64,000 nt of DNA from Terriglobia bacterium (GTDB lineage: Bacteria > Acidobacteriota > Terriglobia > Terriglobales > Acidobacteriaceae), in NCBI GenBank assembly GCA_020073495.1, contig JAIQFD010000001.1:310001-374000 (forward strand). Direction: 5' to 3'. Positions 27,165-34,399 of this stretch are shown here, one piece after another. The notes beneath the pieces were generated by a model. That model was given only the letters and a program-made list of their open reading frames with translations. It made no database searches and was not told the origin of the DNA. The position numbers and the translations under genes were made by a program. Numbering within the stretch: position 1 is the stretch's first letter; each line of letters starts with the position of its first letter.

Positions 27165-27865
27165 TCGACCGCCACTGCGACATCCCTCGTCGAGAAGATC
27201 ATCGCCGCCAGCAGCCAGAAGCCTGCCGCCTCGAGCACGGCGATCAGGATCAATGTCCACGAGGGATGCCAACTGAGCGCGATCGAATTCTCCGTGATCA
27301 TTGCCCCCAGCGTATAGACCGGCAGCGAATCCAGCCAGATGGGCGCCAGCGCACGGGCCAGAGCCACGGGGAGGATGATGAGCACGCCCGTAGCGGCGGT
27401 CGCCACGATCGGCGGCAGGAAGCTGGCGAAGAAGAGCGCGACCGCGGCGGTCAGCAGCGCCGTAACCAGCGCCACCAGCATCATGATGCTGAGTTGTGCC
27501 GCGGAGCCGCGTCCGCGCAGCATCCACAGGCCCCCGGCCCAGATCACGAAGCAGTACAGCCAGATGATCGCCTGCGCTCCGGCCAGCAGCCCGGCGATGT
27601 ACTGCGCCCGCGTCACCGCTTTCGAAAGCACCGAGAGCATCCGCCGCGACTTGCGTTCGTTGTGGATCGCCGACACCGCCAGAAACCCGCTGAAGATGAT
27701 GGCGTAGATCGCCTGCTGCTTGAGGACGAAAGCCATGTCGTCCAGCGTGGTGTCGTGGAACAGGCCGAAGAACAAGGACGTGACCAGGGCATAGGCGACC
27801 AGCAGGATGCAGATCAGCCGCTGCTCCCGCGCGAAATTCCCCGCAATCAGCAGCACCGCCCTCAC
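27161..27865 (-). CDS. ABC transporter permease
   Basis: A 234-residue integral membrane protein with about six helices (e.g. LICILLVAYALVTSLFFGLF, AIYAIIFSGFLAVSAI, IMMLVALVTALLTAAVALFF). A cytoplasmic segment NERKSRRMLSVLSKAVTRAQYIAGLL fits the coupling-helix region of ABC-2 type permeases. It overlaps the ATPase gene by 4 bp, so the two form an exporter. The substrate is unknown. Confidence 0.8.
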   Translation of the reverse strand: MRAVLLIAGNFAREQRLICILLVAYALVTSLFFGLFHDTTLDDMAFVLKQQAIYAIIFSGFLAVSAIHNERKSRRMLSVLSKAVTRAQYIAGLLAGAQAIIWLYCFVIWAGGLWMLRGRGSAAQLSIMMLVALVTALLTAAVALFFASFLPPIVATAATGVLIILPVALARALAPIWLDSLPVYTLGAMITENSIALSWHPSWTLILIAVLEAAGFWLLAAMIFSTRDVAVAVE

Positions 27866-28770
27866 GAGCGTCCCTCCTCGCCCGAGGTCAACTCGACGAA
27901 GATCTGCTCCAGCGACTTCTTCTCCGGGTAGAGGGAGACCACTTCGCCGCCCAGCGACCAGACCTTCTCCAGCACAGCGCGCTGCTCCGATGCCGCAACA
28001 GTGAACCGCACCAGCCCGTCGACAGCTTCGGCGCCGGCAAACGCTGAGGCGGAGATTCCCCGAGCGGTGACGCGCAACTTCTCGCGCGATTCCAGCAGCT
28101 CCGAGGTGCGGCCGGAGCGCGCGATCCGGCCGCGATGCAGGATCGCGACCCGGTCGCAGATCAACTCGATCTCCGACAGCAGGTGCGAGCTGAGGAACAC
28201 GGTCTTCCCCGCTTGCTTGGCGGCCAGCAGGAGCTCGCGGACGGCGATGCGCGCCAGCGGGTCCAGCGCCGCGGTGGGCTCGTCCAGGATGAGCAGCTCC
28301 GGATCATTCACCAGCGCCTGTGCCAGCCCGACCCGCTGCAGCATGCCCCGGGAAAACTTGCCCACGTTGCGGTCCGAGTCGGAGTCGAGCTCCAGCGTCT
28401 CCAGCACCTCGCGGGCACGCTGTGCCAGGTGTGGGTCGTGCAGCCCGTTCAGTGCGCCGTAGAAGCGCACCAGCTTGAGTGCGGGACGGTGGTAAAGTGC
28501 GACGTTCTCGGCCAGGAATCCGACGCGGGCGCGGGTGGGCGCGTGTCCGAAGGGCCGCCCGAGCATCCGCCCGGAGCCGCGGCTGGGGCGCATGAATCCC
28601 AGCGCCAGATGGATGGCCGTGGTCTTCCCCGCTCCGTTGGGACCGAGAAACCCGAAAATCTCGCCCGCTTCGATCGTCAGAGAGAAATCGTCGAGCGCCC
28701 GCACGGTCTGGCCGCGGAAAAAGGAGCGATACAACTTCGAAACCCGGTCGAATTCGAGGACGGCAGGCAT
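27862..28770 (-). CDS. ABC transporter ATP-binding protein
   Basis: A 302-residue ATPase of the ABC-2/CcmA-like exporter class. Walker A is GPNGAGKTT (about residues 43-51), the signature is FSRGMLQRVGLAQAL (a variant of LSGGQ), Walker B is LLILDEP, and the switch His lies in SSHLLSEIE. A C-terminal regulatory-like domain of about 80 residues follows. It forms an operon with the downstream permease (ATGA overlap). Confidence 0.9.
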   Translation of the reverse strand: MPAVLEFDRVSKLYRSFFRGQTVRALDDFSLTIEAGEIFGFLGPNGAGKTTAIHLALGFMRPSRGSGRMLGRPFGHAPTRARVGFLAENVALYHRPALKLVRFYGALNGLHDPHLAQRAREVLETLELDSDSDRNVGKFSRGMLQRVGLAQALVNDPELLILDEPTAALDPLARIAVRELLLAAKQAGKTVFLSSHLLSEIELICDRVAILHRGRIARSGRTSELLESREKLRVTARGISASAFAGAEAVDGLVRFTVAASEQRAVLEKVWSLGGEVVSLYPEKKSLEQIFVELTSGEEGRS

Positions 28771-28819
28771 CCGCCGATGGCACCTTCAGGCCGTAGAGCT
28801 TCCACGCAACATCTTAATC

Positions 28820-28990
28820 TCCGCTCCGGCGAAACCGGTCCTTTGTGCGTCTTCGTGTCCGTTGTGATCAATTCTTGTTTTCCGATCCCGGCGATGTCGG
28901 CGATCACCGGATCCCGGCGATTTCCTCTGTGTCCTTTGTGTTGAGCTTTTTCTTCCAATTATCCGATCACTCAATTACCCGATTACCCAA
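28820..28990 (-). repeat. Word-repeat leader upstream of the ABC operon
   Basis: Read in the ABC direction the stretch contains GGACACAGAGGA, GGACACGAAGACGC and CACAAAGGAC words, a GATC-rich centre with GATCCCGGCGAT-type repeats, and GGGTAATCGGGTAATTG-type words nearest the atp terminator. No gene fits here. Confidence 0.6.
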
Positions 28991-28998
28991 TGAAGAAA

Positions 28999-29018
28999 GC
29001 CTCCGCCGCAGCGGAGGC
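28999..29018 (-). terminator. Rho-independent terminator of the atp (Fo) operon
   Basis: Stem GCCTCCGC/GCGGAGGC (8 bp, 4-nt loop), followed on the minus strand by TTTCTTC. It lies 22 bp after the atpE stop. Confidence 0.75.
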
Positions 29019-29040
29019 TTGGAACTCGAACCGGGTCTCG

Positions 29041-29352
29041 TCACTTCACTTTGGCGAAGATGATCACCAGGGTGTAGAGGGCCAGGGATTCGATCAGCGC
29101 CAGGCCGAGAATCAGTGAGAGCTGGATACCCGGGCGGGCGGCTGGATTACGGGCCAGCCCTTCGCAGGCGGCGGCTGTCGCCCGCGACTGGCCGATCCCG
29201 CATACTGCGGAGGCGATCGCCATGGCGAAGCCGGAAGTGATGGCCACCCAGTTCGTTCCCGCCGCGGCGGCAGGCTCACCCTGGGCGTACACGGGCATGG
29301 CAAAGCATAGCGCCGCCATGACCAGGAAGACGTACATCATCGTTTTGCGCAT
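29041..29352 (-). CDS. atpE: ATP synthase Fo subunit c
   Basis: A 103-residue proteolipid with an N-terminal signal-like extension (MRKTMMYVFLVMAALCFAMPVYAQG) before the usual two-helix hairpin, so it is longer than the typical ~80 residues. The ion-binding carboxylate is the Glu in LALIESLALY. The helix-1 Gln in GIGQSRATAAACEGLARNP and the Ser after the Glu align with residues that bind Na+ in Ilyobacter-type rings, though the following Thr is Leu here. Ion specificity cannot be decided by eye. ATG 29352 is preferred to an upstream frame extension. Confidence 0.9.
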   Translation of the reverse strand: MRKTMMYVFLVMAALCFAMPVYAQGEPAAAAGTNWVAITSGFAMAIASAVCGIGQSRATAAACEGLARNPAARPGIQLSLILGLALIESLALYTLVIIFAKVK

Positions 29353-29433
29353 TGGTGTTGCTCCTTCTATGAATCGCCGCCAGTGGGTGGTTGACGTCAT
29401 CCTCGTGCAGACGCCCTCACGCTTGCGGCAGTT

Positions 29434-29502
29434 GTCAGTACCCAGTACTCAGTTCCCTTCGCCGTCTTTAACTGAGTACTGAGTACCGAGTACTGAGTAC
29501 TT
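29434..29502. repeat. Inverted word-repeat between atpB and atpE
   Basis: Variants of AGTACTG/AGTACCG: left arm GTCAGTACCCAGTACTCAG, right arm with four words (CTGAGTACTGAGTACCGAG and onward). Arms are reverse complements, so an imperfect hairpin of about 20 bp forms inside the operon. A sister copy lies at 30694-30768. Confidence 0.8.
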
Positions 29503-29505
29503 GAA

Positions 29506-30237
29506 TCAGTGCTCTTCCGCCACTGCTCCCGCCAGGTACACGGTGGTCAGTAGCACAAAAATATATGCCTGCAAGAACGACACGCCGATGTGCAGCCCCA
29601 GGAAGATGATCGGGACTCCCACCGGCACCAGGGAGAAGAAAACCAGGGTCACCATGTCGCCCGCGAAGATGTTGGCGAAAAGACGGATGGTGAGCGACAG
29701 CATGCGGGCGCTGTGGCTGATGAGCTCGATGGGGATCATTAGCGGCGCCAGCAGCGGCATCGGCCCGGCAAAGTGCTTCAGGTAGTGCAGCACGCCCTGC
29801 TTCCGCATGCCCGAGAAGTTGTAGTACGCGAAGGCGCAAATGGCGCACCCCAGCGGCACCGATGGATTCGCGGTGGGCGATTCGAACGCCGGCAACAGGC
29901 CGAGCAGGTTGCAGCCCAGGATGAACAGGCCCAGCGTCACCAGGAATGGCGTGTAGGCCTCGCTGTGATGGCCGATGATCTCCTGGCTCTGGCCCTGGAC
30001 GAAGCCGTGGATGCCCTCCATCACGTGCTGCAGCCCGCCCGGGCTCTCCACCGACAGGCGCGAACGCACCAACAGGAAGAACCCCACCAGGATCAGCGCC
30101 ACCAGGATCTCCATGGCCACGAAGTTGGAGATGGGCGCTTCCGGATGCTGGGGATGGATACCGAGGGCGTTCAGGAGCGAGAGGGCGATCCCGCCGAAAA
30201 ATTTGTTTAGCAGTGCTGTGAACGGCAGTTGTTCCAT
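29506..30237 (-). CDS. atpB: ATP synthase Fo subunit a
   Basis: A 243-residue membrane subunit. The essential Arg is in the helix HSARMLSLTIRLFANIFAGDMV, and the preceding helices (LFILGCNLLGLLPAFESPTAN) match the family. It forms the ion half-channels together with the c-ring. The genes for b, delta and the F1 sector are not in this window, so the ATP synthase is encoded in at least two loci. Confidence 0.95.
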   Translation of the reverse strand: MEQLPFTALLNKFFGGIALSLLNALGIHPQHPEAPISNFVAMEILVALILVGFFLLVRSRLSVESPGGLQHVMEGIHGFVQGQSQEIIGHHSEAYTPFLVTLGLFILGCNLLGLLPAFESPTANPSVPLGCAICAFAYYNFSGMRKQGVLHYLKHFAGPMPLLAPLMIPIELISHSARMLSLTIRLFANIFAGDMVTLVFFSLVPVGVPIIFLGLHIGVSFLQAYIFVLLTTVYLAGAVAEEH

Positions 30238-30249
30238 ATCAATGCCCAG

Positions 30250-30675
30250 CTACTCCCCGCGGCGCACCGCCACGTATAACTCGTACACTGCCTCGATCAG
30301 GATTGCCGCGACCGGGAGAAACAGGCCCGCCAGGAGCCCGTAAAGACTGGCTAAAGAAACTCTGAATATAACATACGCAGCCCCCGCGACCAACAGGTAG
30401 CGGAACAGAAACCGGCCTACTATCCCCTTGCTGGACTGCGACTTACCGGTAGTGGCGGCACGCTCGACCAGGGCGCTGGCCACCGTCTTCAGCCAGTGGA
30501 AATTGAGCATGGCGATGGCGCATCCCACGGCGAACCCTGCCGCTACGATGCCCCCAAAGCGGAGATAGGCGCCTCCCGTCAGCGAGATCCCCAGCACCAC
30601 CATCAGGCGGACGATCCGCCCGTAGGCGCCGGAGTAAAAATCCTCGGATCTCTGCGAGATGGTTTCTTCGCCCAC
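30250..30675 (-). CDS. atpI: ATP synthase subunit I-like protein
   Basis: A 141-residue protein with four hydrophobic segments (e.g. GGIVAAGFAVGCAIAMLNFHWL) resembling the AtpI/ATP synthase I family thought to help c-ring assembly. It sits just upstream of atpB (12-bp gap). The weak conservation of this family makes the name less certain than for atpB and atpE. Confidence 0.7.
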   Translation of the reverse strand: MGEETISQRSEDFYSGAYGRIVRLMVVLGISLTGGAYLRFGGIVAAGFAVGCAIAMLNFHWLKTVASALVERAATTGKSQSSKGIVGRFLFRYLLVAGAAYVIFRVSLASLYGLLAGLFLPVAAILIEAVYELYVAVRRGE

Positions 30676-30693
30676 TGATACCGATTGTAGAAG

Positions 30694-30768
30694 AGTACCC
30701 AGTACTCAGTACTCAGTTCGAATCGCCCGGTCTTAGCTGAGTACTGAGTACCGAGTACTGAGTACTCA
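30694..30768. repeat. Inverted word-repeat between atpZ and atpI
   Basis: The same AGTACTG/AGTACCG word set as at 29434-29502: left arm AGTACCCAGTACTCAGTACT, right arm CTGAGTACTGAGTACCGAGT and onward. It ends at the last codons of atpZ. Confidence 0.8.
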
Positions 30769-30984
30769 CTCTTTCCTTTCGGCGGCGAGGACCGTTCTTA
30801 TGAGCTGCACAAACCCCGCCACGATCCCCAGGATCAACCCGACGAGATAGATCCACGTGGTGTGCAGCCACTTGTCCAGCGCAGCTCCGATCAACCACCC
30901 GACGAAGGTCGCTGCGGGCAACAGGACGCCGAGCTCGACGAAGCGGCTCGCCTGCAGCCACGCGTTCTTCTTGTCCTCGGGCAT
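30766..30984 (-). CDS. atpZ: AtpZ/AtpI-type small membrane protein
   Basis: A 72-residue protein with two helices (ELGVLLPAATFVGWLIGAALDKWL and YLVGLILGIVAGFVQLI), the pattern of AtpZ/F0F1-ATPase subunit (putative gene 1) proteins. It is the first gene of the atpZ-atpI-atpB-atpE operon. Confidence 0.75.
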   Translation of the reverse strand: MPEDKKNAWLQASRFVELGVLLPAATFVGWLIGAALDKWLHTTWIYLVGLILGIVAGFVQLIRTVLAAERKE

Positions 30985-30997
30985 CTAAGAGAATTTA

Positions 30998-31072
30998 ACC
31001 GCAGAGGCCGCAGAGCACGCAGAGAAAAATGATTCGCAAGAACTTCTCTGCGATCTCTGCGTTCTCTGCGGT
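30998..31072. repeat. Inverted word-repeat upstream of the atp operon
   Basis: Left arm ACCGCAGAGGCCGCAGAGCA, right arm TCTGCGTTCTCTGCGGT, built from the 9-bp word CGCAGAGNN. The arms can form a hairpin of more than 25 imperfect pairs. It occupies the gap between the nuo cluster 2 terminator and atpZ. Confidence 0.8.
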
Positions 31073-31081
31073 AAAACAAGA

Positions 31082-31101
31082 AGCGCGGCCTAAGCCGCGC
31101 T
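31082..31101 (-). terminator. Terminator of nuo cluster 2
   Basis: Stem AGCGCGGC/GCCGCGCT (8 bp, 4-nt loop), followed on the minus strand by TCTTGTTTTACC. It lies just after the nuoN stop of cluster 2. Confidence 0.65.
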
Positions 31102-31119
31102 CTCGGAGATTGGTCTAGA

Positions 31120-32676
31120 CTAGCGCACGTTCTGCGCCACGGACGCCGCCGTTTGCGCGATCCCGATGCTCCAGTTCGTTAGCCGGATGAAAACATCAGG
31201 CAGGAGCCCGATGCCGATCGTGGCTGCGGCGGTGATGGCCAGCGCCGCGCCCATTCCGGGCGAGATGTGGACCGGCTCCGTGTCCACCGCCGGTCGCATC
31301 AGCATCGCGTTGGTGACCCGCAGGTAGTAATACATCGCCACCGCAACGTAGAGCACGGCAATCGAAGCCAGCCCATAGTGTCCGGTCTCGATCAGCGACA
31401 GGAAGATGAAGTACTTTCCGTAGAACCCGGCCAGCGGAGGAATGCCGGCCAGCGACAGCAGGAACACCACCATCAGCATCGCTTCCACCGGCGCCTTGAA
31501 GTACAGGCCCGCGATGTCGTCGATCTCGTCACCGATGATCTCCCGCCGCCGCAGCGACGTCAGCACCGCGAACACCCCCAGGTTCATGAACGTGTACACC
31601 ATCAGGTAAAACAGGATGCCCTTGATCCCGGTGGCGCTGGGGCTATAGGCGTCGCCCGCGATCAGGCCCAGCAGCATGTAGCCGACGTGGGCGATCGAGG
31701 AGTAGGCGAACAGGCGCTTGAGATTGGTCTGTGTCAGCGCCGCCAGGTTGCCGCCGGTCATGGTGGCGATGGCCACGAACACCAGCAGGGGCAGGTAGAG
31801 GGGCCGAACCGCCGGCAGCGCCCAAAGGAAGATCCGCAGCAGCAGCGCCCAGGCCGCCGCCTTGCCCGCCACCGACATGAATCCGGTGATCGAGGTTGGC
31901 GCGCCCTCGTACGCGTCCGGCGCCCACTGGTGGAAGGGCACCGCGGCGATCTTGAAGAATAGCCCGACCGACGTGGTCAGCAGCGCCAGGATCACGATCG
32001 GGCTGTGCGGATTGTTCCGCAGGACGCGGCCCAGCATCCCCGCGATGACGTTCAGGTTGGTGCTCCCCGACAACCCGTACAGCAGCGACAGGCCGTAGGC
32101 GAAGATCCCCGAGGAGAATGCCCCCAGCAGCAGGTACTTCAGCGACGCCTCGTTCGAGCGCTTGTCGCGCCGCAAGAATCCCACCAGCACGTAGGTCGAG
32201 AGGGCCATCAGCTCCAGGCTGATGAACAGCATGATCAGGTCCATGCCCATGGCCATGCCCATCATGCCGATGACGGAGAGCAGGATCAGCGCGTAGAACT
32301 CCCCATGGCTCTCGTTCTCGATCTCGAGATACCTCACCGACATCAGGATGGTGATCGCCGCTCCGGCCAGGAACAGGTAGCAGAAGTACATGGCGAAGGG
32401 GTCCATGCGCACTGCGCCGCCGAAGCCGCGCAGGAACGCTCCGAGCGGCACTCCCTGGCTGGCCATCGCGTTGTACGGAACGTGTATGCGCGTGATGAGT
32501 GCGACTGTGGCGAAGGCGAGGCCGATCAGCGCCGTGACCGCGTTCAACCGCTTCCATTCCGCCGGCAGCATCAGATCGATGAGCAGGATGCCCAGCGCGA
32601 ACATCGTCAGCAGCAGGATGGGCAGTGCGAGCGTGTAGTCGGAGCTGGCGAAAAAATTGGAGAAGCTACCTGGCAT
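31120..32676 (-). CDS. nuoN: NADH-quinone oxidoreductase subunit N (cluster 2)
   Basis: A 518-residue antiporter-like membrane subunit, last gene of cluster 2. Motifs: LIMLFISLELMALSTYVLVGFLRRDKRSNEASLKY, VPFHQWAPDAYEGAPTSITGFMS and NLKRLFAYSSIAHVGYML. It is clearly diverged from the cluster 1 NuoN. It follows nuoM by 2 bp and is followed by a terminator. Confidence 0.95.
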   Translation of the reverse strand: MPGSFSNFFASSDYTLALPILLLTMFALGILLIDLMLPAEWKRLNAVTALIGLAFATVALITRIHVPYNAMASQGVPLGAFLRGFGGAVRMDPFAMYFCYLFLAGAAITILMSVRYLEIENESHGEFYALILLSVIGMMGMAMGMDLIMLFISLELMALSTYVLVGFLRRDKRSNEASLKYLLLGAFSSGIFAYGLSLLYGLSGSTNLNVIAGMLGRVLRNNPHSPIVILALLTTSVGLFFKIAAVPFHQWAPDAYEGAPTSITGFMSVAGKAAAWALLLRIFLWALPAVRPLYLPLLVFVAIATMTGGNLAALTQTNLKRLFAYSSIAHVGYMLLGLIAGDAYSPSATGIKGILFYLMVYTFMNLGVFAVLTSLRRREIIGDEIDDIAGLYFKAPVEAMLMVVFLLSLAGIPPLAGFYGKYFIFLSLIETGHYGLASIAVLYVAVAMYYYLRVTNAMLMRPAVDTEPVHISPGMGAALAITAAATIGIGLLPDVFIRLTNWSIGIAQTAASVAQNVR

Positions 32677-32678
32677 CG

Positions 32679-34340
32679 CTACTTCCTCGCGGTGACGCGG
32701 TTCGGATTCGGAGCTGCCTGCGCCTGCTCCGCCATGCCCGGCGTCTTCACTGGCGCGGTGGCCGCAGCATGCTCTTCATGCTGGACCCTCGCCTCCGCCG
32801 GCCCCGGTTTGGGCAACTCTCGATGCAGCTGGTTGTACACGATGTTGTTCACCGGCTGCTCCAGGATCTGGAAGAACGGCTTGGGGAACAACCCGATCCA
32901 GAACGCCAGGATGACGAGCGGCACGAAGGTGACCACCTCGCGCGGCGTCAGGTCGTGCAGCTTCTCGTTTTTCGGATTGTTGACCGGGCCGAAGAACACG
33001 CGCTGGTAGAGCCACAGCAGGTAAGCCGCTCCGAGGACCACGCCCAGCACGGCCCACGCCGCCCACACCCGTCCGCTGTACCCGGCGATCATCGGCTCCA
33101 TGAAGGTGCCTTGCAGGATGGTGAACTCTCCGATGAACCCGTTCAGCAGCGGCAGGCCCATCGACGACAGGAACATGATCAGCGTGATGGTCGCGTACAC
33201 CGGCATGCGGTTCGAGACGCCCCCGTACTCCGCGATCTCGCGTGTGTGCCGCCGCTCGTACAGGATGCCGACGATCAAGAACAGCGCGCCCGTCGAGATC
33301 CCGTGATTGACCTGTTGCAGCACCGACCCGCTCAGCCCCAGCGGGTTCAGCGCGAAGATGCCCAGGGTGCAGAAGCCCAGGTGGCTGACCGACGAGTACG
33401 CCACCAGCTTCTTCATGTCCTTCTGCATCAGCGACACCAGCGCGCCGTACACGATGCCGATCACCGACAGCACCATCATCCACAGCCGCATCGAGTCGCT
33501 CATCGCCACCTTGGGGAACAGCGGCAGCGAGAACCGTACCAGCCCGTACGTCCCCATCTTCAGCAGGACGCCGGCCAGGATCACCGAGCCCGCCGTGGGC
33601 GCCTCCACGTGCGCATCCGGCAACCAGGTGTGGAACGGGAACATCGGCACCTTGATGGCGAAGCCGACGAAGAACGCCAGGAACAGCAGCGTGGCCGCCG
33701 TGCCCGTGATGTCGGGCGCCGTCTTGTAGATCTCCGTCACGCTGAACGTGTACACACCGGTCTTGGCCTGGTGGTTGAAGTACAGGTACAGGATGCCCAG
33801 CAGCATCAGCACCGAGCCCACCAGCGTGTAGAGGAAGAACTTGATCGCCGCGTAGAGTTTCCGCGGGCCGCCCCAGATGCCGATCAGCAGGTACATCGGC
33901 ACCAGCATCACTTCCCAGAACACGTAGAACAGGAAGAAGTCCAGCGACATGAACACGCCGAGCATCCCCGTCTGCAGCACCAGGAACCAGACGTAATATT
34001 CCTTCACCCGCTCTTCAATCGCCGTCCACGACGACAGGATCGAGACCCACCCCAGCAGCGTGGTCAGCATGATCAGTAGGAAGCTGATGCCGTCGATGCC
34101 CAGGCTGTACTCGGCGCCGATCGACGGGATCCACGTCGTCCGCTCCATGAACTGGAAGCCCGGCTGACCTTTTACCGCCCAGAACCACGGCACCAGCGGC
34201 AGCGACACCACCAGGCCGGCGAAGGCGAAGATGTTCGCCACCCAGCGGATGACGTTTTTGTTGTCCTTCGGAAGAAAAAGGAGCACCAAGGCGCCCACCA
34301 GCGGCGTAAACAGCACGATCGAGAGGATGTGGTTGTACAT
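32679..34340 (-). CDS. nuoM: NADH-quinone oxidoreductase subunit M (cluster 2)
   Basis: A 553-residue antiporter-like subunit with the standard motifs (YSLGIDGISFLLIMLTTLL, FYVFWEVMLVPMYLLIG, HTWLPDAHVEAPTAGSVILAGVLLKMGTYG, KKLVAYSSVSHLGFCTLG). The C-terminal ~45 residues are a polar, Ala/Pro-rich tail not seen in the cluster 1 copy. Downstream nuoN starts after 2 bp. Confidence 0.95.
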   Translation of the reverse strand: MYNHILSIVLFTPLVGALVLLFLPKDNKNVIRWVANIFAFAGLVVSLPLVPWFWAVKGQPGFQFMERTTWIPSIGAEYSLGIDGISFLLIMLTTLLGWVSILSSWTAIEERVKEYYVWFLVLQTGMLGVFMSLDFFLFYVFWEVMLVPMYLLIGIWGGPRKLYAAIKFFLYTLVGSVLMLLGILYLYFNHQAKTGVYTFSVTEIYKTAPDITGTAATLLFLAFFVGFAIKVPMFPFHTWLPDAHVEAPTAGSVILAGVLLKMGTYGLVRFSLPLFPKVAMSDSMRLWMMVLSVIGIVYGALVSLMQKDMKKLVAYSSVSHLGFCTLGIFALNPLGLSGSVLQQVNHGISTGALFLIVGILYERRHTREIAEYGGVSNRMPVYATITLIMFLSSMGLPLLNGFIGEFTILQGTFMEPMIAGYSGRVWAAWAVLGVVLGAAYLLWLYQRVFFGPVNNPKNEKLHDLTPREVVTFVPLVILAFWIGLFPKPFFQILEQPVNNIVYNQLHRELPKPGPAEARVQHEEHAAATAPVKTPGMAEQAQAAPNPNRVTARK

Positions 34341-34399
34341 AAGTTCTCAGTTCTCGGTTATCAATTCTCTGTCGCGACGCCCATCAGGGCGTCTCGAAT
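34341..34399 (-). repeat. Spacer between nuoL and nuoM (cluster 2) with hairpin
   Basis: Holds a perfect hairpin GACGCCC-ATCA-GGGCGTC (34376-34393) plus TTCTCAGTTCTCGG-type repeated words. It lies within the operon, so processing or attenuation is more likely than full termination. Confidence 0.5.
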
